Below are positions 1 through 9,167 of a stretch of DNA of 64,000 nt, piece by piece. Each line of letters opens with the position of its first letter. Within the stretch, counting starts at the first letter, position 1. Made by a program: the position numbers and the translations under genes. Source of the DNA: Ardenticatenaceae bacterium (GTDB taxonomy: Bacteria; Chloroflexota; Anaerolineae; Promineifilales; Promineifilaceae); the NCBI GenBank assembly GCA_011525915.1, contig WYBM01000005.1, positions 186,001 through 250,000 of the forward strand. The letters are read 5' to 3'. The notes under the pieces are model-generated. The model worked only from the letters and a program-made list of their open reading frames with translations, was not told the DNA's origin and searched no databases.

Positions 1-1
1 G

Positions 2-2431
2 GCCGTCTCCCCCGGCGACACCGTCAACTTCACCGTCAATGTGGCCGACCACAATGGCCAACCCGTCGACGCCGAACTCTCCCTATCACTGACCGACCTG
101 GCTGTGCTGACGCTGGCCAGCCGCAAAGAGCTGCCCCTGCTTGATCACTTCTACTCTGAGCGCTACCTGAGTGTAAACACGGCCACCCTGTTGGCCCACA
201 ACATGGATGCCTACAACAAAGAGCTGGAAGATGAAATCAAGGGCGGCGGCGGCGGCGCTGGCGCCTACGGCGTGCTGACCATCCGCGAAGAGTTCCCGGA
301 CACCACCTTCTGGGAAGGGCAGGTGCAAACCGGGCCGGACGGGGAAGCCACCGTTGCCATTCTTCTGCCAGACAGCCTGACAACATGGCGCATGGATGCC
401 CGCGCCGTGACGCTGGACACCAAAGTAGGGCAGGCTACAACAGATATCATCTCCACACTGCCGGTGCTGGTCAGCCCGCAAACACCACGCTTTTTTGTAG
501 TAGGTGACCAGGTGTCATTGGGGGCGGCCGTGCACAATAACACCGACGAAGCCATTGAAGCCATTGTGACCCTGGAAGCTGAAGGGGTTACTCTGGACGG
601 TGATAACGATCAGGTGGTAACTGTACCGCCCCAGCAGCAGGCGTTTGTGGCCTGGACGGCCGTGGTGCAAGACGTGACCCGCGTGGACCTGGTCTTCCGT
701 ACTCGCGCCGGGCAGTATGCCGATGCCACCCGCCCGCCGCTGGCCACCCTTGAAGGCGGCGGCCTGCCCGTTTATAAATATGAAGTACCAGAGACAGTAG
801 GCACCTCAGGCCAGTTACTTGACGGCGGCGCGATTGTTGAATCCATTGCTCTGCCCATCTACCGTGACTACGAGCTGACCGAGGGCACGGTAACCGTGCA
901 GGTGGCCCCTTCTTTGGCTGCCGCCATGACAGACGGCCTGGATTATTTGGAACATTTCCCTTATGAATGTACCGAGCAAATTGTGAGCAAATTCCTGCCC
1001 AACTTGCTGACGGTACGCGCCCTGCAAGCGGCCAACATTGATGACCCGGCTCTGCAAGCCAACCTGGACACCCAGGTGAACGTGGCTTTGCAGCGGCTTT
1101 ACAGCCGTCAGCTAACAGATGGCGGCTGGCCCTGGTGGGCAGGCAGCCGCAGTGACACGCTGGTAACAGCTTATGTGGTGCAGGCACTGCTGGAAGCCCA
1201 GGAAAGCGGCTACGCTGTCAGCGAAAATGTACTAAACGACGGCGTGGCCTATCTGAAAAGCCATCTATCACAAGTAGACCGCTTGAGCGGCCGTGACAAG
1301 CACAACCGTCAGGCGTTCCTGGTCTACGTCCTGGCCCGCGCCGGGGAACCCAACAACCAGCAGATGAACAGCCTGTACAACCGCCGCTCTTCCCTTGACC
1401 TGTACGCTCAAGGGTTTCTGGCCCAGGCTCTGCATTTCACCGATGCCCAAGACCCGCGCCTGAGCACGTTGGCCAGTGACTTCATCAGCCATGCCATCCT
1501 CTCGGCTACTGGCGCCAACTGGGAAGAAGCAGAGCGCGACTATTGGAACTGGAACACAGACACACGCACCACGGCCATTGTGCTGGACACCATGGTAAAA
1601 CTCGACCCAGACAACCCGCTGGTGGCCAACGCTGTCCGCTGGTTAATGGCACATCGTACCGACGGCCGTTGGGCCAGCACCCAGGAAACCGCCTGGACGC
1701 TCATGGCCCTGACGAACTTCATGGTCGCTTCCGGTGAACTGCAAGCCGATTATACCTACGAAGTAGCCTTTAACGGTGCCCTGAAGCTGCAAGGCACAGC
1801 GGAGGCAGACACCCTGCGCCAAACGCAGCAGCTGCAAATTGACATCAGCGAACTGCTGACCGACGAGTTAAACCGGGTGGCCTTTGGTCGCAGTGACGGC
1901 CCTGGCAACCTCTATTACACCACCCACCTGGAAGCCTATCTACCGGTGGAACAGGTACGGCCGTTGGACCAGGGCATCATCATCTCTCGCAGTTACTTTG
2001 ACCCCGCCGACCGGGACACCCCCATCACCCAGATCACCCAGGGGGAAACGTTCCTGGCCCGGCTGACCATCGTCGTGCCCAACACTCTGCATTATGTGGT
2101 CATTGAGGATTTCCTGCCGGCTGGGCTGGAAGCGGTAGACCAATCACTGCAAACCAGCCAGCAGGTAGGGGCGCCAGAGCGGTATACCTGGGAGGAAGCC
2201 CAGGAGAAAGGCTGGGGCTGGTGGGTGTTTAACCACGTGGAACTGCGTGACGAAAAGGTAGTGCTTTCAGCCGACGTGCTGCCAGCGGGCACGTATGAAT
2301 ATGTCTATCTGGTGCGGGCCGCCTTCCCCGGCGAATACCGGGTTATCCCCCCCACGGCACAGGAGTTCTATTTCCCAGAAGTCTACGGCCGTGGCGCCGG
2401 TTCCATCTTTGCCGTTTTACCCAGGAATTAA
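2..2431 (+). CDS. Alpha-2-macroglobulin family protein, 5' end outside window
   Basis: C-terminal part (about 809 residues) of a bacterial alpha-2-macroglobulin, a large secreted protease trap. The frame is open to the left edge, so the start lies outside. Visible are the A2M domain (REEFPDTTFW near 280-310, PDSLTTWRM near 370-395, PRFFVVGDQV near 487-512), the thioester motif C-T-E-Q with Cys at 968-970, the following alpha/alpha toroid of the thioester domain, and a C-terminal receptor-like beta domain ending near 2420. The thioester Cys and Gln are both present, so covalent trapping of proteases is plausible. The next gene is pbpC, the usual partner of bacterial A2M, where the pair is thought to defend or repair the cell wall. 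Confidence 0.9.
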   Translation, partial: AVSPGDTVNFTVNVADHNGQPVDAELSLSLTDLAVLTLASRKELPLLDHFYSERYLSVNTATLLAHNMDAYNKELEDEIKGGGGGAGAYGVLTIREEFPDTTFWEGQVQTGPDGEATVAILLPDSLTTWRMDARAVTLDTKVGQATTDIISTLPVLVSPQTPRFFVVGDQVSLGAAVHNNTDEAIEAIVTLEAEGVTLDGDNDQVVTVPPQQQAFVAWTAVVQDVTRVDLVFRTRAGQYADATRPPLATLEGGGLPVYKYEVPETVGTSGQLLDGGAIVESIALPIYRDYELTEGTVTVQVAPSLAAAMTDGLDYLEHFPYECTEQIVSKFLPNLLTVRALQAANIDDPALQANLDTQVNVALQRLYSRQLTDGGWPWWAGSRSDTLVTAYVVQALLEAQESGYAVSENVLNDGVAYLKSHLSQVDRLSGRDKHNRQAFLVYVLARAGEPNNQQMNSLYNRRSSLDLYAQGFLAQALHFTDAQDPRLSTLASDFISHAILSATGANWEEAERDYWNWNTDTRTTAIVLDTMVKLDPDNPLVANAVRWLMAHRTDGRWASTQETAWTLMALTNFMVASGELQADYTYEVAFNGALKLQGTAEADTLRQTQQLQIDISELLTDELNRVAFGRSDGPGNLYYTTHLEAYLPVEQVRPLDQGIIISRSYFDPADRDTPITQITQGETFLARLTIVVPNTLHYVVIEDFLPAGLEAVDQSLQTSQQVGAPERYTWEEAQEKGWGWWVFNHVELRDEKVVLSADVLPAGTYEYVYLVRAAFPGEYRVIPPTAQEFYFPEVYGRGAGSIFAVLPRN

Positions 2432-2444
2432 CGTCAGACGTCTC

Positions 2445-2478
2445 AGGTGACTGTCACTCTCAAAAGTGACAGTCACCT
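2445..2478. other. Perfect 14-bp inverted repeat between A2M and pbpC
   Basis: Arms AGGTGACTGTCACT (2445-2458) and AGTGACAGTCACCT (2465-2478) are exact reverse complements around a 6-nt loop CTCAAA. No T-run follows, so it is not a classical intrinsic terminator. It could be an attenuator, an mRNA-stabilising hairpin or an intergenic repeat. Confidence 0.75.
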
Positions 2479-2507
2479 CTGGCCAAGGATGATTTGGGAT
2501 TATAAAC

Positions 2508-5027
2508 ATGAAACGTTACCGAAACTGGTTCCTGATCTGTATGGTGCTTTTGTGTGGCGTGGGTGTCATGGCCACTGCCTGGTTGTTTGCTGACCTGCCG
2601 TCGGCTGACGCTCTGGGCAGCCAGGTGACGCCGCCAAGCATAAGGATTGTAGACAGGCACGGCCGTGCCCTCTATGACATTATTGACCAGGAAACCGGCC
2701 GCAATACCGTCCTGCCCCTGGCAGACATACCACTGGCTTTACAACAGGCCACCATCGCCACTGAGGACAAAAGCTTCTACAGCAACCCTGGCGTAGACTT
2801 CACGGGTATTTTGCGTGCTCTGTGGACCAATGCTCAAGACGGCGCTATTGTCTCTGGCGGCAGTACCATTACCCAGCAGGTGGTGCGCAACCTGCTGCTG
2901 AACAGCGACGAACGCCGCGAAATCACCGTTCGCCGCAAGCTGCGTGAAATGGCCCTGGCCTGGCAGGTGACACGCCGCCTTCATAAAGATGACATCCTGG
3001 CCCTTTACCTGAACCAAAGCTATTACGGTGGCATGGCCTATGGCGTAGAGGCCGCTGCCCGTACCTACTTTGGCAAGTCAGCTGCAGACCTGACCCTGGC
3101 CGAAAGCGCTCTTATCGCCGGGCTGCCACAGGCACCAGCCCTGTATAACCCACTGGTAGACCCGGAAGCGGCCAAAACACGGCAAGGTGCCGTGCTGGAC
3201 TTGATGCTGAAGCAAGGGTACATCACACCAGAGCAGCGTGACCTGGCCGCCCGCGAGCCGCTGCAATACGCGGCTACCCCTTACCCGGTGTTGGCCCCCC
3301 ATTTTGTGATGATGGTGCGGGCGGAACTAGACAACCTGCTGCCGCCAGAGGTGTTATACGCGGGTGATGGTGTCACCGTGCGCACGACGCTGGATTTAAA
3401 CTGGCAGATGCATGCTGAAAACATCGTAGATGAGCAGATTGATTTGCTCAACCACCCACGCAATGGCGCACCCACCCACGCTGCCCGCAATGCGGCGCTG
3501 GTAGCCCTGAATCCGCAAACAGGCGAGGTGATGGCCCTGGTGGGTAATGTAGATTATTTTGACGAAGCTCGCCAGGGGGCCATTAACATGGCGCTGATGC
3601 CACGGCAGCCAGGTTCATCTTTAAAGCCAATTGTGTATGCGGCGGGCATGGATCCCCGGCAGCCACGTCTTGAAGACACGGTGCTGTCACAGAATCGTTT
3701 CCCCTTTACCCCGGCTACCCGTTTTCATGACGTGCGCACCGTCTTCATTACACATGAACAAGACCCTTACGTGCCTGTCAACTTCTCACGCACGGAGCAT
3801 GGCCCGGTGCTGCTGCGGCAGGCGCTGGCTTCTTCCCTGAACATCCCGGCGGTCATCGCTCTGGATACGGTGGGAGTAGCCACAGCCATGCGCCAGGCGG
3901 TGCTGATGGGCATCGGCACACTGGGCGAACCGAATGAGTATGATCTCTCTTTTGCCCTGGGAGGTGGCCCGGTGCGTCTGTTTGACCTGACAACAGCGTA
4001 TGCGGCCTTTGCCAACGGTGGCTCACGCATCACTCCCTCACTTATCCTGGATGTAACCGATGTGCAGGGTAATGAATTGTACCGGGCAGAACCGGCTACA
4101 CCCGTGCGGGTGCTGGATGAACGGGTGGCCTGGCTGATCAGCGATATGCTCAGTGATGATCAGGCGCGTATCCTCTCCTTTGGTCAGGACAGCATTTTGA
4201 ACATTGGCCGTACGGCGGCAGTGAAAACGGGTACGACCAACGATTTCCATGACAACTGGACAGTGGGGTACACGCCAGACATCGTCGTAGGGGTATGGGT
4301 GGGCAACGCCGACAACACGCCCATGTTTAACGTCACCGGTGTCAGCGGCGCCGGACCGATCTGGCACACCTTTATGCGGGCAGTGCTCAGAGGCACACCT
4401 GATAAACCTTTCCCACAGCCAGAAGGGTTGGTGCAGGTGGAGGTATGCCGCCTCTCTGGCCTTTTACCAACGGATGCCTGCCCGTTTCGGCGTTATGAAT
4501 GGTTTATTCAAGGGACAGAACCGCGGGAGGGTGACACCTTTTATCGGCGGGTGGTCATGGACAAAAGCACAGGACTGCTGGCAAATGAAACAACATCACC
4601 AGACCAGGTCATTCATCAACTGGCGTTAGCTCTGCCCCCCGAACTGCATCCCTGGGCCCGCGAGGAAGGACTGTTGGTGCTGGATGATTTGCTGCTGGCC
4701 AGCGCGGCTGATGCCGACACGGCCGTGGCGCCCATACACCTCATCTCCCCCGATCCAAACACTAAATACCGTCTATCAACGGCCGTGCCACCCACAGCCC
4801 AACAACTACCTGTAGAAGCTGTCGCTGCCGCCAATATGCAGGCGATCACGCTCTGGCTGGATGGTGCGCCGTTAGCCACGCTTACCAGCCCACCGTACCG
4901 CATCTGGTGGCCGTTGACCCCCGGCGTACATACCATGTGGGCAGAAGGCGTAGATGGGGACGGCCGTCGGGTGAGCAGTGAACCCATCACCTTTGAGGTA
5001 TTGGAGGCCATTCGGCTCTCGAATTAA
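2508..5027 (+). CDS. pbpC: Penicillin-binding protein 1C (glycosyltransferase/transpeptidase)
   Basis: Bifunctional class A PBP of the PBP1C type, 839 residues. An N-terminal membrane anchor (about residues 7-27) precedes a GT51 peptidoglycan glycosyltransferase domain (about 50-225) with the E-D-x-x-F motif at Glu86 and GGSTITQQ. The transpeptidase domain (about 300-620) has SxxK at Ser370-Lys373, SxN at Ser443-Asn445 and KTG at 573-575, so both activities look intact. A C-terminal beta domain (about 760-835) matches the PBP1C C-terminal extension. It acts outside the membrane, polymerising and crosslinking peptidoglycan. It lies 76 bp after the A2M gene, separated by a perfect hairpin. The start is the ATG at 2508; no strong Shine-Dalgarno site is seen. 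Confidence 0.92.
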   Translation: MKRYRNWFLICMVLLCGVGVMATAWLFADLPSADALGSQVTPPSIRIVDRHGRALYDIIDQETGRNTVLPLADIPLALQQATIATEDKSFYSNPGVDFTGILRALWTNAQDGAIVSGGSTITQQVVRNLLLNSDERREITVRRKLREMALAWQVTRRLHKDDILALYLNQSYYGGMAYGVEAAARTYFGKSAADLTLAESALIAGLPQAPALYNPLVDPEAAKTRQGAVLDLMLKQGYITPEQRDLAAREPLQYAATPYPVLAPHFVMMVRAELDNLLPPEVLYAGDGVTVRTTLDLNWQMHAENIVDEQIDLLNHPRNGAPTHAARNAALVALNPQTGEVMALVGNVDYFDEARQGAINMALMPRQPGSSLKPIVYAAGMDPRQPRLEDTVLSQNRFPFTPATRFHDVRTVFITHEQDPYVPVNFSRTEHGPVLLRQALASSLNIPAVIALDTVGVATAMRQAVLMGIGTLGEPNEYDLSFALGGGPVRLFDLTTAYAAFANGGSRITPSLILDVTDVQGNELYRAEPATPVRVLDERVAWLISDMLSDDQARILSFGQDSILNIGRTAAVKTGTTNDFHDNWTVGYTPDIVVGVWVGNADNTPMFNVTGVSGAGPIWHTFMRAVLRGTPDKPFPQPEGLVQVEVCRLSGLLPTDACPFRRYEWFIQGTEPREGDTFYRRVVMDKSTGLLANETTSPDQVIHQLALALPPELHPWAREEGLLVLDDLLLASAADADTAVAPIHLISPDPNTKYRLSTAVPPTAQQLPVEAVAAANMQAITLWLDGAPLATLTSPPYRIWWPLTPGVHTMWAEGVDGDGRRVSSEPITFEVLEAIRLSN

Positions 5028-5062
5028 AACATTGGCCCGGCGGTGAAAGAAGCCCTTCTCTT

Positions 5063-5776
5063 TTATGTCAGTGAACGCATAAAGGCGGCCGCACGTTTGG
5101 TGTACGCCGGGTCAACCCAGCGCGGCGGGCTGCGCTGGATACTAACTTTACCCCCGAAGCTGCCAAAAATTGCCTGCATCTCCGGTGACAGCACTTTGAG
5201 CGGTTTGCCAGCCCGATTCTGGCCCACGGCACTGATGGGCACCGCTTTGGTCAGCAGGCGGCTTTGCGCCGAGCCTTTCACCAGCACAAGCTTCTCTTTT
5301 TGCTGGGCGTAAAGCTGCGGATGGCGTACATGGAAATTTTGGCTGAAGAGCTGCCGGACTGTTTCCGGGGCAAAGTCAGCCGCCCTGCCAGCTACCAGCA
5401 CTTCAAAATAGCCGAACAGGTAAAGCGCCGGGTCTGAATGAATGTCCCATCCCTGGAGGCCGCCATAAAAGATGAGCAAATCCCCTTTTGCCAACCGGCG
5501 CAGCCCAGCTTTGGGCCGGGAGGGATCGCCATAGGTAAAGGTTTTAAACTCCGGGTCGCAGTGCATCGATTGGTCTTGGGCTTTTGCCTGCCGCGATGGG
5601 GGGAAATACTCAACCAGGCGACGGCCGTTTCTACCAGGTGTATTACCGTAGGTTCGGGCATCCAGCCCGGTCATATCGGGAATAGGCATAAACTCAAACG
5701 TGCCATCGGCAAACAACGGGCCGTGGATGCCGCCAGAGCCGGTATCAATGCCTACACGCAGCAGTACCACGTTCAT
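5063..5776 (-). CDS. Nmad3-like protein (putative nucleotide-modification associated)
   Basis: Protein of 237 residues, soluble, with no signal peptide. The N-terminus (LLRVGID, GGIHGPLFADG, PIPD) and the later D-P-E-F plus GDLLIFYGGL segment resemble the Nmad3 family (nucleotide modification associated domain 3), whose members are linked by context to phage or restriction-related base modification; no activity is established. The resemblance is from memory of the family pattern, not a search. It is the last gene of a minus-strand run, 88 bp after the subtilase gene, and converges on pbpC with a 35-bp gap. The start at 5776 is preceded by a purine-rich GAGGGGTGAG stretch. No methyltransferase or phage gene is adjacent. 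Confidence 0.5.
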   Translation of the reverse strand: MNVVLLRVGIDTGSGGIHGPLFADGTFEFMPIPDMTGLDARTYGNTPGRNGRRLVEYFPPSRQAKAQDQSMHCDPEFKTFTYGDPSRPKAGLRRLAKGDLLIFYGGLQGWDIHSDPALYLFGYFEVLVAGRAADFAPETVRQLFSQNFHVRHPQLYAQQKEKLVLVKGSAQSRLLTKAVPISAVGQNRAGKPLKVLSPEMQAIFGSFGGKVSIQRSPPRWVDPAYTKRAAAFMRSLT

Positions 5777-5864
5777 TCCCGCTCACCCCTCTTTCGCTAA
5801 AAGCTGGCTTACCGTTACCATGAGGGGCTGCAAAGCATGAAACCGCTGAGTGAACGCCTCATGG

Positions 5865-8024
5865 CTAACTACCCGGCTTTAAGAGCACCGGCAGGTAAAG
5901 ACGTGTGGCCGAGACAGTCGTCGTCACTGGAATAGTGATGGCCAGCCTATTCGGATCGTTGGTATAGAGATCGACATCAGTATGGTAAACGCCCGGCGTT
6001 AAGCCTTGAGCAGAAAAAACAAAGTAAACGAGTTGGCTGCTGTCACTGCTAACCGTACCAGATACCGGTGTTACGGAGAGCCAGGGTACAGGATCGAAGC
6101 CACCCTGGGAGCTGCCTGAGAGAAGGGGTTGAAATGAGAATGTGCCCGTCACCCCATTTCCGTTATGAATAGTTAACGTTCTGGTGACGACCTCATCCAC
6201 AACCTGTGCTGTGGTCAATGCGTTTGGGATCACAGTGATTTCCGGAGGCGCAAAGGCTCGGGTTATCAGAGTAGCTGTATCTGTATATAAACCAGGACTG
6301 GTCATAGAAGTAGCTACAACATTGACAGTGTCTGTCAGATACCAGCTTACACTCAGCGGCACGGTGACGGACACTGTCAATGTCATAAATTCGCCATTAG
6401 CTAGGGGACCAACATTCTCTGTTGAAAGTGACGTTTCCCAGTTATGCGCCCCAAGTGATAAGGTGAAGTTATCTGTTGACCCGGTCAGGTTATATAAAGT
6501 CACTGTATGGGTTGCCATCTGACCACGGCCACCATCATTTACCATCGCTGCCGGATTAAGAATGACAGCATCCAAACCCAGCAACATCTGATATGCATCA
6601 GCAATCCCTGCCCCGCAAAGGCTGGCATTGCAACTGCTACCAACCGGAAAATCCCGCGCCGTTGATTGTATGGCATCTGAAACTTGCGCCGGTGTATATT
6701 CTGGCAACAGCCCCTTTATCAAGGAAGCTAACCCGGCCACATGCGGTGTGGCCATGCTGGTGCCCTGGTAGTAGGCATATATATTGTCGTGCAGCGGTAC
6801 AGTTGCCCCTCCATCCAAGGTAGACAGAATCCCATCTGATTGAAAAACATCTACTTCGCCGCCGGGGGCACTCACCTCCACCACGCTGCCAAAGTTGCTG
6901 TAAAAGGCGCGGCTGCCGGTGCGGTTGGTGGAAGCCACCGTAATGATGTTGTTGCAGCTGGCCGGGGAGAAACCGGCCGCATTGGCATTGCCGTTCCCGG
7001 CAGCCACCACCACCGTGCTGCCCGCAGCCACAATGGCGTTGATAGCATTTTGCTCGGTGGCAGAGCAGGCCCCGGGCCCACCCAGGCTCACATTTAACAC
7101 CTTGGCCGGGTTGGCGTTGGCCGGCACACCGGCCACGGCCAGGCCGGCGGCCCAGCGCATGCCATCGACAATGTCAGAGGTATAGCCACCGCATTTACCC
7201 AGCACCCGCACCGGCAGTATCTTGGCCTGCCAGTTAACACCGGCCACCCCCAGGTTGTTGTTGGTGGCCGCACCGATGGTGCCGGCGACGTGGGTGCCGT
7301 GCCAGGAACTATCTGAAGGGGGATGGAAGCCACCGCACTCATTGGCCGCGTACCAGTCGCCGGGATCTGAGGGGTCCGGGTCACGGCCGTCACCATCATT
7401 AGCCACAAAAGGATCGTTGATAAAGTCATAACCGGGCACAGCACGCCCCACTAAATCCGTGTGGCTCAGAATACCGGTATCAATAACGGCCACAACAATA
7501 TCAGGTGTACCCGTCGTAATATCCCAGGCCGGTGGCAGATTAAGCCCTTCAGATGTGTTGGGGGTATAAGCATAATGCCACTGATCAGCATAGCGCGGAT
7601 CGTTAGGTATCAAGTCTAGCATGCGAGGTGTCTGGTGAGGATTGCCAATGATTTGCTTTATGAGATCCGGTTCGGCGTAAGCAACGCCAGCAAATGCTGC
7701 CAAATTCGCAATGGGAACGGCCAATTCTGAGGTCTTCAGGGGAGCTGCCAACCTTAATATGTGGGCATCACCAGACATGGGACGTACATACCATAGATTG
7801 GCATCGCCCGCCTGGCTCAGAAGAGTCAGATAATTGGCTTGATCTCGTTCTAATAACCTGACTTCATCAGCCATTGTCTCAAATTTGACGATAATCTGGT
7901 CGGTAGACTCACCGTAGGATCCCTGCGGGGCGGCATGCACAGCACCCCGTGACAGGAGCCACATGATAGCCACCAGTAATGTCAGTATCGATAACACTAA
8001 ATATACAAACTTATGCGTGGACAT
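5865..8024 (-). CDS. Secreted subtilisin-like serine protease (S8)
   Basis: Extracellular endopeptidase of the subtilase family, 719 residues. A signal peptide with hydrophobic core (about residues 5-25) is followed by a propeptide region (about 40-125), then the S8 catalytic domain with Asp182 (VIDTG), His242 (HGTHVAGT) and Ser423 (GTSMATPH). All three catalytic residues are present. Two beta-sandwich domains follow (about 480-700), and the protein ends in a short RLYLPVLLK segment also seen in other secreted proteins here. The start is the ATG at 8024, six bases after GGAGGAG; an in-frame GTG at 8039 would lie within that site. The start overlaps the TGA of the upstream amidohydrolase as TGATG, suggesting coupled translation. 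Confidence 0.92.
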   Translation of the reverse strand: MSTHKFVYLVLSILTLLVAIMWLLSRGAVHAAPQGSYGESTDQIIVKFETMADEVRLLERDQANYLTLLSQAGDANLWYVRPMSGDAHILRLAAPLKTSELAVPIANLAAFAGVAYAEPDLIKQIIGNPHQTPRMLDLIPNDPRYADQWHYAYTPNTSEGLNLPPAWDITTGTPDIVVAVIDTGILSHTDLVGRAVPGYDFINDPFVANDGDGRDPDPSDPGDWYAANECGGFHPPSDSSWHGTHVAGTIGAATNNNLGVAGVNWQAKILPVRVLGKCGGYTSDIVDGMRWAAGLAVAGVPANANPAKVLNVSLGGPGACSATEQNAINAIVAAGSTVVVAAGNGNANAAGFSPASCNNIITVASTNRTGSRAFYSNFGSVVEVSAPGGEVDVFQSDGILSTLDGGATVPLHDNIYAYYQGTSMATPHVAGLASLIKGLLPEYTPAQVSDAIQSTARDFPVGSSCNASLCGAGIADAYQMLLGLDAVILNPAAMVNDGGRGQMATHTVTLYNLTGSTDNFTLSLGAHNWETSLSTENVGPLANGEFMTLTVSVTVPLSVSWYLTDTVNVVATSMTSPGLYTDTATLITRAFAPPEITVIPNALTTAQVVDEVVTRTLTIHNGNGVTGTFSFQPLLSGSSQGGFDPVPWLSVTPVSGTVSSDSSQLVYFVFSAQGLTPGVYHTDVDLYTNDPNRLAITIPVTTTVSATRLYLPVLLKPGS

Positions 8025-8890
8025 CATGAACTCCTCCACATGTATGAAACAGAATCATTCTTCTTTAAGACATAGTTGGTCACGGCCGTCAGTCCCTGCC
8101 AAATCCTCTCGCGCAATAGTTTAATACATGCCGGGTCGGGCGGCACAATGGGTGTGTCGCCATCCTGGCGGCCAATGTACAGGCCGCGGTTCAGTTCGAT
8201 CATCACCCACGGTTGGCGCTCGTGGCCGTGCGCCCAAATGTCCCAACCGCCCCAGAAGGGGTGGTTCACGGCCGTGTTTACCCCCACTTCAGTTAACGCC
8301 GGTATATCGGCCAATAACGCACCCAGTTTTTCAGCCAGGAAGCACGTCACGTCCGGTGGTGCGGAAAGGCGGCCTCGTGGTGGGTATACTTCGGCGCGAT
8401 AATCACCCAGGTTGGCCGTTTGTATACGCGGGCGCAATTGGGCCGGGTCATCATAGGCAGCCGGGCCAACAGCGGCCATGCTGTGGCAATCAATCACCAG
8501 TTGAATACGCGCATCGTGTTCAATGTCATGCAGGCGATCATGCCACGGCTGCCAATAATGGTGGATGAGATACCGCTCTAATTCTGGCTCAGGCTCCAGA
8601 CGCGAACGATAAACGGGGGCGCCATAGCTGGTAATACGTTTGACCACACCATCACCGTTGCGGTGGTGCAGGTGGGAATCAGCCGGGCGGTTCATGTCTA
8701 ACAGGGCCCGGCTGTAAGGAAATACCTCAAAAGCCAGCACCTGTTCCCGAAAATCAAAAATGTCATCTATGTAAGCATCGGCCTCGTTGAAGATTTGGGC
8801 AGGGGTGAGGGCTACACGGCCGTTAAGTTCCGGCGGTATAACCAGGCCGCTGTGAGGCACAATAAGGGCGATTGGTAACTTTGTGGTCAT
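8024..8890 (-). CDS. N-formylglutamate amidohydrolase family protein
   Basis: Protein of 288 residues matching the N-formylglutamate amidohydrolase family (PF05013), zinc-dependent enzymes that in histidine degradation release formate and glutamate from N-formylglutamate. Supporting motifs are an N-terminal VPHSG, a central D-C-H-S-M metal-site segment and a late N-H-P-F-W-G-G. No histidine-utilisation genes (hutH, hutU, hutI) are nearby, so the substrate may be another N-acyl amino acid. It is the first gene of a minus-strand run and overlaps the following protease gene by one base. Confidence 0.82.
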   Translation of the reverse strand: MTTKLPIALIVPHSGLVIPPELNGRVALTPAQIFNEADAYIDDIFDFREQVLAFEVFPYSRALLDMNRPADSHLHHRNGDGVVKRITSYGAPVYRSRLEPEPELERYLIHHYWQPWHDRLHDIEHDARIQLVIDCHSMAAVGPAAYDDPAQLRPRIQTANLGDYRAEVYPPRGRLSAPPDVTCFLAEKLGALLADIPALTEVGVNTAVNHPFWGGWDIWAHGHERQPWVMIELNRGLYIGRQDGDTPIVPPDPACIKLLRERIWQGLTAVTNYVLKKNDSVSYMWRSS

Positions 8891-9167
8891 AGTTCAGCGA
8901 TCATCAAGAAAATATTGGCTGCACCCATACGGGCGTAGATTTCAGAACTGGGTGAAGGCCCGCAGGGCGGCCCACCCGATGGAACGTCTCTCTATCCATA
9001 CAAATGGGCATTGTACAGACGGAAGGGGCAGATTACAAACAGAAACAGCGCCAAACGGCCGTTTCGTGACCTTGCTCACGGTTTTGTGCCCAAAAACGTG
9101 ATAATACATAAGCAATGGCTTTTCGCCTGATCTGATAATGACTGAATCAATGCCTGGAGAATGACCT
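8891..9167. other. Divergent intergenic region
   Basis: This 277-bp spacer separates the minus-strand amidohydrolase run from the plus-strand DUF3179 genes and should hold both promoters. I see one ACGGCCGT near 9053 and an AT-rich stretch with TGATAATAC near 9099-9107 that could serve as an extended -10 for the plus strand, but no convincing -35. Confidence 0.4.

Noticed and set aside
5438-5800. Plus-strand open frame over the Nmad3-like gene
   Set aside because: Antisense shadow with no start signal; the minus-strand frame has the coherent domain pattern.
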